Both the position numbers and the translations under genes were made by a program. From positions 748,501 through 812,500 of the forward strand of contig JAMJFZ010000705.1 of assembly GCA_026225945.1 (NCBI GenBank): a DNA stretch of 64,000 bases, given 5' to 3'. The notes below the pieces were generated by a model that made no database searches, was not told where the DNA came from, and was given only the letters and a program-made list of their open reading frames with translations. Origin of the DNA: Cricetomys ansorgei. Its lineage: Eukaryota > Chordata > Mammalia > Rodentia > Nesomyidae. Positions 34,111 through 46,139 of the stretch are shown piece after piece (the first letter of the stretch is position 1; each line of letters begins with the position of its first letter).

Positions 34111-35100
34111 AATAAAAAAAATAAAATGAAATGAAAATTAAGAAACAGGAAAGTCTCAAGGAAATGGAAGTGGTCAAGCACCATAGAGGGCTAGGGAATC
34201 TCATTCTGAAGTATGTCCACTGGATCCAGTGTCCAGGCGGCTGCTGAAAATGATTTCAGTGGAGTGGGGAGTGGAAGCAAAAGGATGTGGGAGTAGACTT
34301 GAAGAATGACTGAAAGATGAAAAAATAGAGACACCTCAAGCCATTGGGATGGTACAGTGGACAAAAGCACTTTGTGAAGAGCCTGGTGGCCTAAGTTTGA
34401 TTCCCAGGACCCACAGGATGGAAGGAGAGAGCTGACTCCCACAAATTGTCTGTTGATTTCCACATGTGCACTGCAGTACACACACACACACACACACACA
34501 AACATACACATGCACACACACAATAAATAACTAGATAGATAGATAGATAAAGATAAAATTAATAAGTATTTTAATAATCAAAAAAGAAATAGAGACACAG
34601 AAGTGTCATTCAAAAATGCAATTAGGAAGGAGAAGAGAAGGTTTGGGAATAAATCAATGGCAGAGTGTTTGCCTAACACACTCAAGGACCCAGGTTCCAT
34701 CCCCCAACACCAAGTTGGGGCTGGGGAGCCACAAAAAGGAAAAGGAAAAGGGTAGACACTCAGTTTCAGTTACCCCTCTGACTGAGAACTGCATACGGTG
34801 TCCTGGAGACGGTAAAGAGACAATTAAAGGTTTTCTGACATTGGATTGTCAGTGTCAGGGGTTTAGTACAGCACAGAATTGGAAGAGTAGTCAGCTCAGA
34901 GCACCAGCATCAACCATGTGGTTCTGCTACACTCGGAGTCAAACATATCATTGTTAAAACTGAGGGAAATACTCCAGTGCTGGTCCTTGAGTGCTCGAAC
35001 TCAAGCAGCTGGCTTCTCACTTTCAGTGTATCTGAGCCATACCATCACTTTGCTTCTGAATGAAGTTTCCTTGCAAATAAGTAAATAAATAAAAAAGAAA
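34111..35100. other. B3 and ID-like SINEs in otherwise unique DNA
   Basis: B3 plus 34,338-34,530 with (CA)n tail (34,477-34,500) and (GATA)n (34,530-34,550). ID-like 34,640-34,735. (AAAT)/(AAAG) run 35,080-35,110. No gene. Confidence 0.6.
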
Positions 35101-35890
35101 GAAAGAAAACAAAGGCAAGCATAAAATCCACTTCAGTGCTGCCTATACAGCTGCATAATTTAGAGTGCCAGCTAATCTTCAGAGAAAGAGACCGAAAATC
35201 TTGTGATGGGTGTTAAGTAGCTACATATGTGACTCATATGGTAGCAGTGAGGGCTTCGTTGTCAATATGTGAAGCCCAGTCCCACAGGTGATATTGTTTT
35301 TCTAGAAATGAACCACAGCTCAGTGCATTCTGTGGCTTGGCTCAGCCCTGACACTACGAGGTGAAATGTCAGCAAAGAGCAGTTAATGTTTATTGTAAAG
35401 CACTCACTCAGATTCAGAAATCAATACTAGCTTGACTTTCTGTAGAACGCCCCTACACTGGCAAACCAAGTGCCACTGAACACTCATTTCTTAGGAGACA
35501 ATGAAACAGTTCAATCACCTTTATCTTTTGTGGAAGAAAATCTACCCAAACGGCCGTATCTTCAGAAAGTCTAGAACCCTTTATACCTGAAATGTCCCGC
35601 TCCCCATGGATTTCTGGATAAGCCTGCTTCTGGGGTAAGCAGAGAGGGCAGGATCCTAAGGCACCCTACTAGAAGAGGTTTTCACCTGAGGAGAGTTGAG
35701 GCAGCAAAGGCATTGAGGATAAGGAGTCTTTAGTCACAGGGTGAGTCCCAGGGTGATGGTGAGGCACTACTACTGGGGTAGAAGGATGGAGACAGTCTTT
35801 GACCTGGAGGCCTGAGAGCAGGACTATCCCATTCAGAGGCAAAGAGCATATTAAGGACAATAGGTTAGAAAGGTGAAAAAGTAATATGAA
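35101..35890. other. Repeat-free intergenic block
   Basis: About 0.8 kb of mixed composition with no repeat family I recognise, unusual in this SINE-dense interval. No coding pattern. Confidence 0.45.
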
Positions 35891-36245
35891 ATATGCCTGT
35901 AACCCTGGGAAACTGAGGCAGAAGGATCCTGAATTCAAGGCCATCATAAAGAAGGCATACAGAAGCCAGGCAGTGGTGACACACCTTTAGTCCCAACACT
36001 TGGGAGGCAGAGGCTGGTGGATCTCTGTGAGTTCCAGGCAGAAGAAAGAGGAGGAAGAGGAAGAGGAGGAGGAGGAAAAAAGGGAGAAGGAGAAGGAGGA
36101 GGAGGAGGAGGAGGAGGGGAGAGACATACAGAAGCCAGGTGTGGTGGCATTCTTTCTCTTGTAATCCCAGCACTTGGGAGGTGGAGGCAAGAGAACTGGA
36201 GTTCAATGTTGGCCTGGACTGTGTGAGACCCTGTGTCAAAAAGCC
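35891..36245 (+). repeat. B1 fragments with a (GGA)n array
   Basis: B1 pieces 35,893-35,945 and 35,965-36,042. The second runs into GAA/GGA triplets (36,040-36,122). A third B1 36,128-36,240 follows. Confidence 0.8.
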
Positions 36246-36934
36246 AACGGAAATTTTAAAAAAGAAGGCATACAAAGCTATATTTCATTTCTCTTTGAGT
36301 TGATCATGCACTTTATAGGCCAGGCAGAGCTGAACTGGCATTATGGAAGGCACCAAGACACTACAGAGAGGAGTTAAGCTTGGACAAAATCTATTATGGG
36401 TGCTTCTTTGGCCCAGGTGCTCAAATCCTCCAGGGTGGAGCTGTCCAGGTCCCTCAGCAATGACATGCTCTAGCTCCCTGTCTCTGATAAAACTGATGGA
36501 CATGGATGGGCAGAGAGGTGGGCAGCTTCAAGCAGACGGGGATGGAGTTCCTGGTTTCTGTTGTTCAAAAGGGCCTGTGAATCCATCCTCAGATTTGCAG
36601 CAATCTTGACTGTGGCAGGTAGAACAGGAAGAAAACTGCCCTAGTTTTCTACCTGGACCTTCCACCATCCATCTTCCATGAACCCATGAATAGTGTTCGG
36701 CACCAGAGGCCTGTACCTAAAGGGTGCTGTAAGCACGACCCTATCTATTGATCTGGAAGTGCTAAGTGACTCATGGAAGTAGCAGGGGTGGTGTTTGCAG
36801 TTCCCGAGGCTGGGGGAGTCTGGATGAGGCATTTGTGGGTTATTGTTGGCAAGCTTGGCTAATCAAGAGGGAGCAGGGTTGTCCAAAGGTTCTTTCAACA
36901 AGAAGGATGACTACCAGGACTCTATTTAGGGTAT
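36246..36934. other. Intergenic, apparently unique sequence
   Basis: No repeat or gene recognised. Confidence 0.4.
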
Positions 36935-37180
36935 AGTTTACATGCTTTATTCTTACTTTATCATTTTTTAATGTGCATAAGTGTTTTGTCTGCATGTAAG
37001 TCTGTTTACTACATGTGTGCCTGGTGCCCACAGAGGTCAGAAGGAGCTTTGGATCCCCTGGAGCCCATGGAACTGTAGTTACAGATGGTTGTGGGCCACC
37101 ACGTGTGTACTGGGAATCAAACCGAGGTCCTCCGAAAGAACATCAAGTGCTCTTAACTGCCAAGTCATCTCTCCAGTCTC
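36935..37180 (-). repeat. B2 SINE
   Basis: Reverse B2: 'GTGTTTTGTCTGCATGTAAG', 'CCACAGAGGTCAGAAGGAGC', 'GTACTGGGAATCAAACCGAG', 'AAGTCATCTCTCCAGTC'. Confidence 0.85.
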
Positions 37181-37719
37181 ATGTGTTTTATTAAATTATC
37201 ATTTGGAAGATGTGGGTGGTGAATGAGTAGATTTTTACTTGGAATGTCTGGGGAAAAGGCTATGGGGGTGACCCCTTACGTAAATTGATAGATTTAAATA
37301 ATGAATGTGTGCACAAAGACAGAAAACCGGAAGAGAATGTACTTTAGCTATTAGCAACTCCATGGGCAGGACATGAACTTATCAGTTGGTTGACCAATGT
37401 AAGCTATTAGCTGTGTCATTTTTGCCTCACCCTCAAAGTTTGACATTTGGCCTCATTTTTGTAGGTTAGGGTTAGGGTTGGACTCCTCTCTGATTTCACA
37501 CCACTACCTTCCAATACCTACCTTGGGTGAAAATCTAGCAAAGAATTTAATCTGGGTGGTGTTTCCTACCCCCTATGTCATTCCATAGGTTCTATCATGT
37601 TTTACAACCCCAAAGGCACAAAGTATAAGATATGGATACTAACCTGTAGGGCCCATGTTCAAGCAATGTTATGATAAGAACCCCAAAGTTCCAAATTTCC
37701 CATTTTTTCTTTCCTTCTT
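37181..37719. other. Intergenic, apparently unique sequence
   Basis: Nothing supported. A short TTAGGG-like stretch at 37,464-37,480 is too brief to be an interstitial telomere. Confidence 0.4.
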
Positions 37720-37905
37720 TTTACATGTTATTTGATTATTTAGTGTGTGGTGTGTGAGTGTTGCCACAGCATGTATGTGTGGAAGTCAGAAGACAGCCCC
37801 AAGAGTTGTTTCTTTCTTTCTGCCACATGGGATCTGAGTGTCAAACTCAAGTGATCAGGCTTGGCAGCAAGCATCTCTGCACGCTGAGGCATTTCTCAAA
37901 CCCCC
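37720..37905 (-). repeat. B3 SINE
   Basis: 'GGAAGTCAGAAGACAGCCCC', 'GGATCTGAGTGTCAAACTCA' and 'GATCAGGCTTGGCAGCAAGC' are the reverse B3 body. Confidence 0.8.
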
Positions 37906-38284
37906 CCATCTCTCTACTTTCCATTTGGCTACCTGGTCTGGCCACAAAAAAAGTTATACTTTCTGGAATCTTTTGCAAGTATAGTCTCTTTCCATCCAAT
38001 TATCAGTCATCAGTGAAATAGAATAACATTCTTCAAATCTCTGGAATTAAGATCTTCATAAATGCGGGAACAAGGGAAAAATGAAGTCCACACTGGAAAG
38101 GGGAGCTAGCCTGCTGCTGAGACCCTCGTCCCTGGTGTGTCCAGTCTGAGAAAGACCTCGCTGGGCTTTACTGCTGGCTGGAGGAGTGTACTGTCCTGCC
38201 TTGTGGGGCTGGTTTTAGGACATGTCTTGCCACCGGGCTTTGAAGAAGAGGACTAAAACAACTTTATTTTTCTTTCCTGTTTGT

Positions 38285-38752
38285 ATTAGTCAGCTTTCTG
38301 TCATTGTGACAAAAATATTAATACCAAGGTCTACACCACAACACTACTCCAAGTTGTCCTTAGAGCAAAAGGTGGCCAGGGCCAAGTCAATTGGGACATT
38401 CTGTTGGTGCAGTTTGTCTTCCAAAGGCCCATGTGTTGAAAGCTTGGTCCTCAGCCTGGGACAATATTGTGAGGTTGGTGCACCTTCAGAGGGTGGGGCT
38501 TAGTGGATGGAAGTTAGTCACTGGGGAGTGTCCTTAAAGTGGATACTGGACCTTTTGCCTTTTTCTGTTCCTTTGACTTCCCAGATGCCAAAAGACAAGC
38601 AACTTTGTATTATTATGCTAATCCACCATGACCTTCTGCCTCCCCACAGGCCCACTGATCATAGACTTAAACTCAGAGCCAAGATAAACCTTCCCTTCTT
38701 ATCAGTCAATTACTTCGTGTATTTAGTCACAGTGACGGAAAACTAACACAGT
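38285..38752 (+). mobile_element. MaLR-type LTR (MST/MLT1-like)
   Basis: 'GGCCCATGTGTTGAAAGCTT', 'GGTCCTCAGCCTGGGACAAT', 'CCCCACAGGCCCACTGATCA', 'GATAAACCTTCCC' and 'TCACAGTGACGGAAAACTAA' follow the MaLR LTR order (about 38,405-38,750). 38,285-38,340 ('ATTAGTCAGCTTTCTGTCAT') is an adjoining repeat piece. Confidence 0.75.
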
Positions 38753-38875
38753 TCTCTAGAAAAAGCTTTAAAAAAACATTGATAATTACCTCCAGCTGGC
38801 CTCTCTCCTAAGAATATGAATTTCTGGTGCACAGATTCATTTATGTGATTATGTAGCCTTTTGAAAGAATTTGTA

Positions 38876-38879
38876 GATG

Positions 38880-38913
<34 letters not shown>

Positions 38914-38936
38914 CAGACAGATAGACAGATAGCAAT
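38876..38936. repeat. (GATA)n microsatellite
   Basis: About ten GATA units mixed with GACA units. Confidence 0.95.
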
Positions 38937-40124
38937 AGCAATTAGTACTACCATACAACCCCTTCCATTTTCCCCGGTAGCCCTCACTGGGAATGTCCTG
39001 CATATCCTCAGCCTGGGCTGAAGTTGGAACTCTTAAAATGGTATGCAGATTTTCTGGGTTAATCATTTCCCTCATCCCATGAGACCACATAGGAAGTTTC
39101 TACCTGTGTGTATTGAAAACTGTCCCTTTGACTCCTGAGCCGTACAACAATGCTGTCTCATTGATCAAAGCCACCCCAAATGGCTCATTTTGCTTGGTAA
39201 TGAAGCCCAGGGACATCCAGATGATAGACACATGTGAGGCAGTGCTGCTGCCTGCAGTCTGAGACTGCTGTTGCTCAGGCAGCCAGCCACGCTCCATGAT
39301 GTCATGAACAGATCTCTCTCACCAGGCTGCTAATACTGTTTATGAAGCCCAGAGCTCTGAACTATGACAGTGTTGTTGGTCAGATATGCCCTATATAATA
39401 TGACCAGTTTTCTCCATCCTTTGTCCCAGTCTTGGGATAGAACAGGAATGATGAGAGCCCTTGTTTGGGCTGACAATGGCACTGTGCTAGAGACAGCAGG
39501 CTTATTGTCTTCGGGGCCTCTTACCTTGTAAGCATCAGGATCTAAATGAAGAGCACCTTGACCGGATGGGAAATCAACAGGCTGACCTAAAATGCTTTAA
39601 CACTGTTCCCAAAACATTCATTATGAGAAGAAAGTCTGCTGAGGAGTCAAGGTAGCAGCTGCATTCAGCTGCTTATTGGGAGCTGATAAACAGGCCTGGA
39701 ACTGCAGCCATTCTCCTCCTCCCTCCTCTGTTTGCCCTGACTTCTTTTCCTTCCTCCCTGCACAACAGCTCAGCAGGGAAATGAGCTGAGAGTGGAAAGC
39801 AGGCCTTGGACAAGTTGATGACAATAACGGTTTCTTTTAAAACATTTATTTACTTTTGTTTTTTTTTCTTTTGTTTTTAGTAATATCTTTTCTATAGCTA
39901 CACATTACTCAAACAGACTTCCTGTGGCCCAGAACTACAAGCCTTTCAGAGAAGCCCTGCCAGAGCTTCCCAGGAACCTTCAGTATAACTGATTATTGAC
40001 CTGGAGTTTTTTCCAGGAGTTCTGCTTGCTTGTCTAACAGGTCTGCCCACCATTCCTTAAACACGTCTCACAGCTTCCTGTCACCTGAAATGTCCAGCTC
40101 CTCCATGTCCTGTAAAGAAAGAGG
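38937..40124. other. Intergenic, apparently unique sequence
   Basis: About 1.2 kb with no repeat family or gene recognised. Confidence 0.45.
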
Positions 40125-41016
40125 TTTTTTAAAAAAAATAATTAATTTATTTTATGTGCATTGGTGTTTTACCACTCACGTGTGTCGAAGTGAGAGTGTC
40201 AGATCCCCTTGAACTAGAGTTACAGACAGTTGTGAGCCACCATGTGAGTGCTTGGAATTGAACTCGGGTCCTCTGGAAAAAAAGCCAGAATGCTTAACAA
40301 CTGAGCCAGTTCTCCAGCTCTGGTGTTTGTTTTTTCTTGAGACAGAGTCTCACTATATAGCCCTGATAGCCCTGGCCATCACTATAAAGATAAGACTCAA
40401 AATTTTTTGCTCCCACTTCCCAAGTATAGAAATCTACAAGCATGCTTCCCCAGGCATGGCTCTTACTCTGATTCTTTGTCTTTTATTTTTTTAAGGATTT
40501 ATTTTATTGCTGGGTGTGGAGGCACATGCTTTTAATCCCAGGACTCAAGAGGCAGAGGTAGGCGGATCTCTGTGATTTCAAGGCCAGCCCGGTCAGAGTG
40601 AGTTCCAGTACAGCCAGAGTTACAACAGAGAAACCCTGGCTAGGAAAAAAAAAGATTTATTTTATTTTAACTTATATTTATTCTTTATTTATGTATCTAC
40701 CTTGTGTGTGATGTCTTGTTTACATGCATGTCTGTCCACTGCACTGTACCTATGGAGGTACCAGGTGAAGAGAGCATCAGATCTCTCTTGGAACTGGAAT
40801 TGCAGACTACCATGTGAGTGCTGAGAATTAAACCTTAGAGTCATTTCTCCGGTCCCAATTTATTATTACTTTTTTATTAATATGTGTGTGTCTATGAAGT
40901 GTATGCCACGTGTGCCTAGGTGTCAGACAGCTGTGAGCCACTCAGTGTGGGTAATGGGAACCAAACTTAGGTCCTCTGGAAAAGTAGCAATCAAATCATC
41001 TCTCCAGCCCCTCACA

Positions 41017-41060
<44 letters not shown>

Positions 41061-41258
41061 GTTCATGAGCATTTTATCTGCATATCTCTGTGCAGTATGT
41101 GAGTTCCTAGTGCCCACTGAGGTCAGAAGAGGGCATTAGATCCTCTGGAACTAGAGTTACAGATGCTTGTTAGCTGCCATGTGGGTACTGGAATCAAACT
41201 CAGGTTCTCTGGAAGAGCATCCAGTGATCTTAACATCTGAGACATCTTTCCAGCCCTT
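40125..41258. repeat. SINE cluster: B2-, B1-, B1+, B2-, B2-, (ATT)n, B2-
   Basis: B2 minus 40,128-40,320. Diverged B1 minus 40,335-40,460. B1 plus 40,508-40,652, inverted to the former. B2 minus 40,665-40,855, 40,862-41,010 and 41,056-41,258. A pure ATT array of about 13 units (41,019-41,058) is the expanded tail of the last B2. Confidence 0.85.
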
Positions 41259-41329
41259 TATGCCAGTTCTTAATGGGAACTGCAGAGCTCATCAACTCTG
41301 GTGTAGTGCTAATGCCAACAAGGTCTGGA

Positions 41330-41525
41330 GCCAAAATACCTGCATTTAGATCCATCTTTGTTACTTACTAGCCGAGAGAACTTAGATATGTTACTTAACC
41401 TCTCTGTGACTTAATTCCTCAATAACATGGGAATATTAATAGTGCCTATTTCATAGAATGACTTTGAGACTCAAAATAGTACTTGTAAAACACATTGGAC
41501 AGTGCTGTTCAGGCATTAAATCAAG
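41330..41525 (+). repeat. MIR element
   Basis: 'TTACTTACTAGCCGAGAGAA', 'GATATGTTACTTAACCTCTC', 'AATAGTGCCTATTTCATAGA' and 'GGACAGTGCTGTTCAGG' follow the MIR consensus order. Confidence 0.85.
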
Positions 41526-41886
41526 AAATGCTAGTACTTTCCATCCACTTCAACTGAACGAGAATCCCTAAAAGTCAAAATATGACATTTATTATTCCCC
41601 CATCCCACCCTAGGGATCATGGCTTGGTGTCATATACTAAGGTTTTCAGACACTCACTAAAGGAATTTCCTGACTTTAAATGCCCCCAGTGCTCCGAATC
41701 CCTTGGCTGACTGGTTGATGGCTCCTCGGAGTCCCACAGGCATGCCTTGTTCATTCCTCTCTGCTTTTACTCACACAGTTCCTTCTCCTTGGAATTCTAG
41801 CTCTACTTTCTCATTTCCTTCCCCTACCCATCTTTTCCATCTCTACTCAAACTTTGCCTCCTCTAAGAAACCTTCCCTAACTATAT

Positions 41887-42102
41887 CGGTTTCTCCTTCT
41901 CCTCCTCCCCCTTCCCCCCCTCCTCCTCCCCCTCCTCCCCCCACTTTCTCCTTCCCCTTGGTCTTTCAAAACAGGGTTTCTCTGAGGTAACCCTGGCTGT
42001 CCTAGAAAACTCTATAGACCAGGCTGGCCTCCAACTCACAGAGATCTACCTGCCTCTGCCTCCTGAGTGCTGGGATTAAAGGTGTGCGCCACCACAGGCA
42101 GC
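41887..42102 (-). repeat. (CCT)n tract and B1 SINE (minus)
   Basis: CTT/CCT pyrimidine run 41,887-41,960 is the reverse of an expanded B1 tail. B1 minus 41,965-42,102 is well kept ('GACCAGGCTGGCCTCCAACT', 'GGGATTAAAGGTGTGCGCCA'). Confidence 0.9.
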
Positions 42103-43059
42103 CCTATATCAGTTTCTTCTTCTCTTTCCCTTTGAACTCCCTCACAGTTAGAATCAGAACCATGTGCCTGAATACACAGAGAAATCACTTTGGTCTTGGC
42201 CGTGTATCCTCAAGAGATTGTTAAATTCCGTTAGCTTGCTTGTTGATATGAGTGTTGGACATTCAACCCAAGGTTGAGTACAACACACTGAGCCACACCT
42301 CCAGCCCAATAAACTCTTACAGTCAGCATGTTCTCCCTTCCTCTTCCCCCCTGACCCCAGCATGTAGCCTCATGCTAGCTTCCCAGTAGGAATCCAGTAA
42401 AGATGTATCTGCTGATAAACCTGGCATAACTCAGATTTGGCCAAGGGAAGCTGAGGTCCTGACTTGATTTTTGGCAGTGAGCTCAAGCAGAAGAGACTGG
42501 CTCTCCTGACTTCACTTGTTTCCTCAGTGCAGAATGAGCAGGGTCCTCAGGTGAGCCTTCAGTGTGGAGACCTTGAAACTCGATGGATCCTTCAGTTAAT
42601 GGTTGACATTCTCTGTTTACCTAAATGATTGCCAGGAGTCCCTGCTTGCATGACACACTTTGCAGATCAACTGCCTTTCCCCCAAGAGCAGAAGATAATT
42701 CTGAGTAGGTTTTATGGTTCTGGGATGTGACTGAAAATATTGTAGTCTGTCTCCAGCTATTAACCACAAAGACAATAAACAGGTGGTAGATACCCTGGTA
42801 TTGTTATATAGGTAGGGAGCAAGGCCATTCCCCATTTTGATTTCAGGTGTTTTTGTCCTCCCAGTTGTTCATAGTTTTCGATGCTGGAATCTAGAAGAGA
42901 TACCATCTGGCACAGGAGTCCTCTCTGCTCCTTCCCATACAGTGGGTCTGCTTAAGGCCAAGAGTTGAGAGCATAGCTGAAGGATGTTAAGCTGCCAAGT
43001 CCAATTCAGTACCTCAGATAGGCTCAACATGGCATTTTGGTGACAATGATGCTTCTCTT
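42103..43059. other. Unique sequence upstream of Gjb1
   Basis: Nothing certain, apart from an ID-like remnant in minus orientation at 42,255-42,310. As the sequence directly 5' of P1 it may contain regulatory elements. Confidence 0.4.
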
Positions 43060-43230
43060 TCTCTGGGATAGAGCAAGAACTCTAGGTCCAAATCCATTGG
43101 GAACTAAGGGATCAATCTTGTTTAATGATTGTGTGTGGGAAGGGGGTGTGGGGCTGGTTAATGTTTCTCTGCTTCCTCTTGGGCTACGGGCCATGTCAAG
43201 CTCCGGTCCTGGGCTTGTCCCTCCCCTGGG
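43060..43230 (+). promoter_or_regulatory. Gjb1: Gjb1 promoter P1 (upstream, liver/epithelial type), inferred
   Basis: Lies directly 5' of exon 1A. It has no TATA box. A GTTAATGTTT stretch (43,157-43,166) carries a perfect HNF-1 half-site, and CCCTCCCC/GGGCTGGG boxes near 43,222-43,237 suit Sp1. HNF-1 and Sp1 control of the rodent connexin-32 P1 promoter is known from the literature. The limits and the start site are my estimate. Confidence 0.6.
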
Positions 43231-43326
43231 CTGGGCTTTGACAGTACCTAGTGGCATTGAGCAGACACGCCTGCATACATTCCCTGGGAAAAGGCAGCTG
43301 CAACCAGGTGTGGCAGTGTCAGGGAG
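43231..43326 (+). other. Gjb1: Gjb1 non-coding exon 1A
   Basis: The 3' end is well supported: CAGGGAG followed by GTGAGG, a near-perfect 5' splice site at 43,326/43,327. The sequence before it matches the connexin-32 5' leader as I remember it. Splicing joins ...CAGGGAG to GTGTGAATGAG at 49,601 and leaves a 6.27-kb intron, similar to the roughly 6-kb intron reported for rat. The exon contains no ATG. The 5' end is approximate. Confidence 0.7.
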
Positions 43327-44039
43327 GTGAGGAGTGTGGGTACCGAGGGAGGGGGCCACAGTGGGCTGATATGGGGCTGGGGTAGAAATGCTACCGGGTG
43401 TTCCCCCTGGGTCTTGGACTGGATCTTGCCTTCTCTTGACTCCAGTGTTCAGCCACTTCGGGCCTTTCTGTGCTTCCCTCTGAGCTGGGGCAATGTCCTC
43501 CTGCCAGGTGCCCAGCCTGCTTAGAGTCTCTCTTTAATCTCCAGCTCTTACCTTCTTTCCAGGCTCCACGTTCCTCCTCTTCTCACTCTTTTTTCTCAGC
43601 CAAAGATTTTTCTCATGCCCATAGGGTCAGATTCCCAGGAAGACAGACTTGAAGAACTCTCAACATAAGGTAACCAAGTTTGCCTCTCTGAGACATTTTC
43701 TGGCATACAGGGTTAGGGTTCCATGGGGCTGTCGGACAATGCCAGATGCTGCTTTCTTTTCCTGATTACAAGATAAAGTACGCATATACCCCAAACATGG
43801 ACCCTGCCAACAGAGCCAAGGATATGGGAGCATGCCTTTCCATTTGCTTGGTGGAGGGCAGGCAGGCTCAAGCTGAACTTGAGGTAACTGATGGTTTAAG
43901 GATGTATGTACTGGGAGGGTGGCTTCCAGCTGTTAGAATCACTCCAGCTGTCAGGAATGACATAGCAGAACCTGTGAACTTAGAAAATGAGATGAGGAAA
44001 GGAGAGTATACACAAAAGAGTTTGTTTTCTTTTCTTTCT

Positions 44040-45130
44040 CTTCTTCCTATCCTTCTTCCTTCCTTCCTTCCTTTCACTGAGACAGGGCCTCAATATGTTG
44101 CCCTAGCTGGCCTAGAACTTGCTATATAAACTTGCTATATAAACCCTCAACTCAGAGATCCTCCTGACTCTGTCTCCTGGGTGAGTACTAGAATTAAAAG
44201 CATGCACCAACCAACTAGCCCAGCCACAAAAGAATTTTTTATAGGCAGAAGCCATTGGTAAGGGACCCAGGCTGGGGAGAGAGGCCAATATGCTTTGCAA
44301 TCTGAGTTTCACCACTTGTTGCCAGCTGTGTAATAAGTTACAGCATTTGCCAGGCACAGTGGCATGTGTCTGTACTTCCAGTACTCAAAAGGCTGGAGGC
44401 ATGAGGATTGTGAGTTTCAGACCAATCTGGCTACATGTGTGAACTGAGGTTGTTTAGAGGATGAGAGTTCATGAACCTAGGAGGTATTCTATTCGTGGTA
44501 GTTGTCACAATGAGCCCAAATAGTACTAGCAAGTGATGTGGATGATGGAGGAGCAAGTAGCAATAATCTAAGAAGTGACAAGAAAAAGAGAAAGGGTGTC
44601 AGCTGAAGTTTATGAAGAGGCTGCAGTGGGGAGAGGGAGGGAGAAAAGTGAGTGCACTGGACTGGTCATGGTGAGCAAGCCTGACCACAGCAGGCGAATG
44701 ACAGGGTGGAGACTAAGCCAGTGTCTGAGATACTGTAGAACCACAGGGCGGAGGCATGAAGATAACAGAGAAGGAGCCAGGGGAGATTGGCTTCAACCAC
44801 ACCAACCTGATGAAAGCACTCAAAAATTCAGAAGGAAGTCCCCAAGAAAGCCCTGTGTCCCTTCCTGACCATGGGTGGCCTGTGAGATGGAAATGGAGCA
44901 TAGAGTTTGGGTTAGTTTTTTTTTTCTTCTTTTTGTTGTTTGTTTTTGAAACAGGGTCTTACATAGCCCAGGCTGGTCTCAAACTTACTATGTAGCTGAA
45001 AGTGACATTGAACTCCTGATCCTCCTGCTCCCACTTCCAGAGAGCTGGGAACAAATACATCCACTCCTGCCTCTGGGGATAGAATCCAGGGTTTCATGCC
45101 AACTAGCACTCTACCAACTGAGAAAATTCT
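44040..45130. repeat. Intronic SINEs: B1-, B1+, B4-
   Basis: CTTC run 44,040-44,073 leads a B1 minus (44,075-44,228). B1 plus 44,345-44,440. B4 minus 44,925-45,130 with poly(T), diverged B1 and an ID end ('AGCACTCTACCAACTGAG'). Confidence 0.7.
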
Positions 45131-45399
45131 ACCAACCATCCTCAACCCTGGTGGGCCTGAGTGTAACCTCATCCAGGCCCCCAGGGTCCTGCTGCCTAAA
45201 CCAACAAAACACAAAGATTTTATATGTAGGTGGAAGGAATGGCAGGGTAGGAATGGAGACCAAGGTGACTGGTGTACCGTGTGTGCACACACATGCCAAC
45301 ACGGGCACAAGTACAGCTTTTTGAGTTGTGTGCCCTGCCTCAGAACAAACACTCCTTAAAAAGAGAGGCCACCAAAAGGCAGTGCCCTGCTCAAAGGCT

Positions 45400-45575
45400 T
45401 TGAAGTCAGAGGAAAATCAATTTGGGATTTGATTCTATTACTTGGCAACAGAGCAATTGCTAGCGAAGCAAGATACTGATCCTCTCTGAGCCTCAACTTC
45501 CTGGTCCGAAAAATGGGGATAACATTACAGAACTGTTCGTGATCTCCTGCTTTCGTACAATGCTCAAGTGCTGGG
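45400..45575 (+). repeat. MIR element, diverged
   Basis: 'GATCCTCTCTGAGCCTCAAC', 'GAAAAATGGGGATAACATTA' and 'GTACAATGCTCAAGTGCTGG' follow the MIR order. Confidence 0.65.
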
Positions 45576-46139
45576 CAAACCTAAATCCAAAACCTGACAA
45601 GCCTCAGAAACCCTATCTAACTAAATAGAGCAAAGCACACCTGGCCCAACTCAGAGCATATCAATATCTGGACTTTAACCTGAAGTCAGGAAAACAGTTT
45701 GGATTTCAAAATTGGGTTCCTCCCCTGGATATTTTTAAAATGTACCCTTGATGTTGACATAGACAAAGCAAAAATTGAAATCCCAGTGCCCACAGAAGGG
45801 CTCTTAGAAGTCCTAAAGGGAGCTACAGGCTGTGTCCCAGAAAACTCAAGAAAGTAAGAGGCAGAGAACCTCTTAGAAGGACCAAGAAACTTGAGGTTGA
45901 TCAGGAAGTGTATGAGGGGAGAAAGAAAGGAAACACTAAAGTTTGCTTTGGAGTTCGTGGGAACAGCCTGAAAAAAGGAAAATGGACCAAATCAGGAGGC
46001 CGAGAAACCCCAGGAAGGAAAGAGAGGAAGGAGGAAGGAGGAAGGAAGCTTTTGAATTGCCTCCGTCCTGAACGAACGTGGAAAGAACAGTGCTAATTTG
46101 ATAAGATGCTATAAGATTTATAGAGAGCATGTGGGCTCT

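Noticed and set aside
35865..36275. 136-codon minus-strand frame
   Set aside because: Built from two B1 elements and a GGA array.
37464..37480. TTAGGG-like motif, possible interstitial telomere
   Set aside because: Only about two and a half units. Expected by chance.
1..43000. Exons of the neighbouring gene Nlgn3 (and Zmym3 at the right end)
   Set aside because: Neither cholinesterase-like coding sequence nor zinc-finger (MYM) coding sequence with splice sites was found on either strand. The window appears to fall between them.
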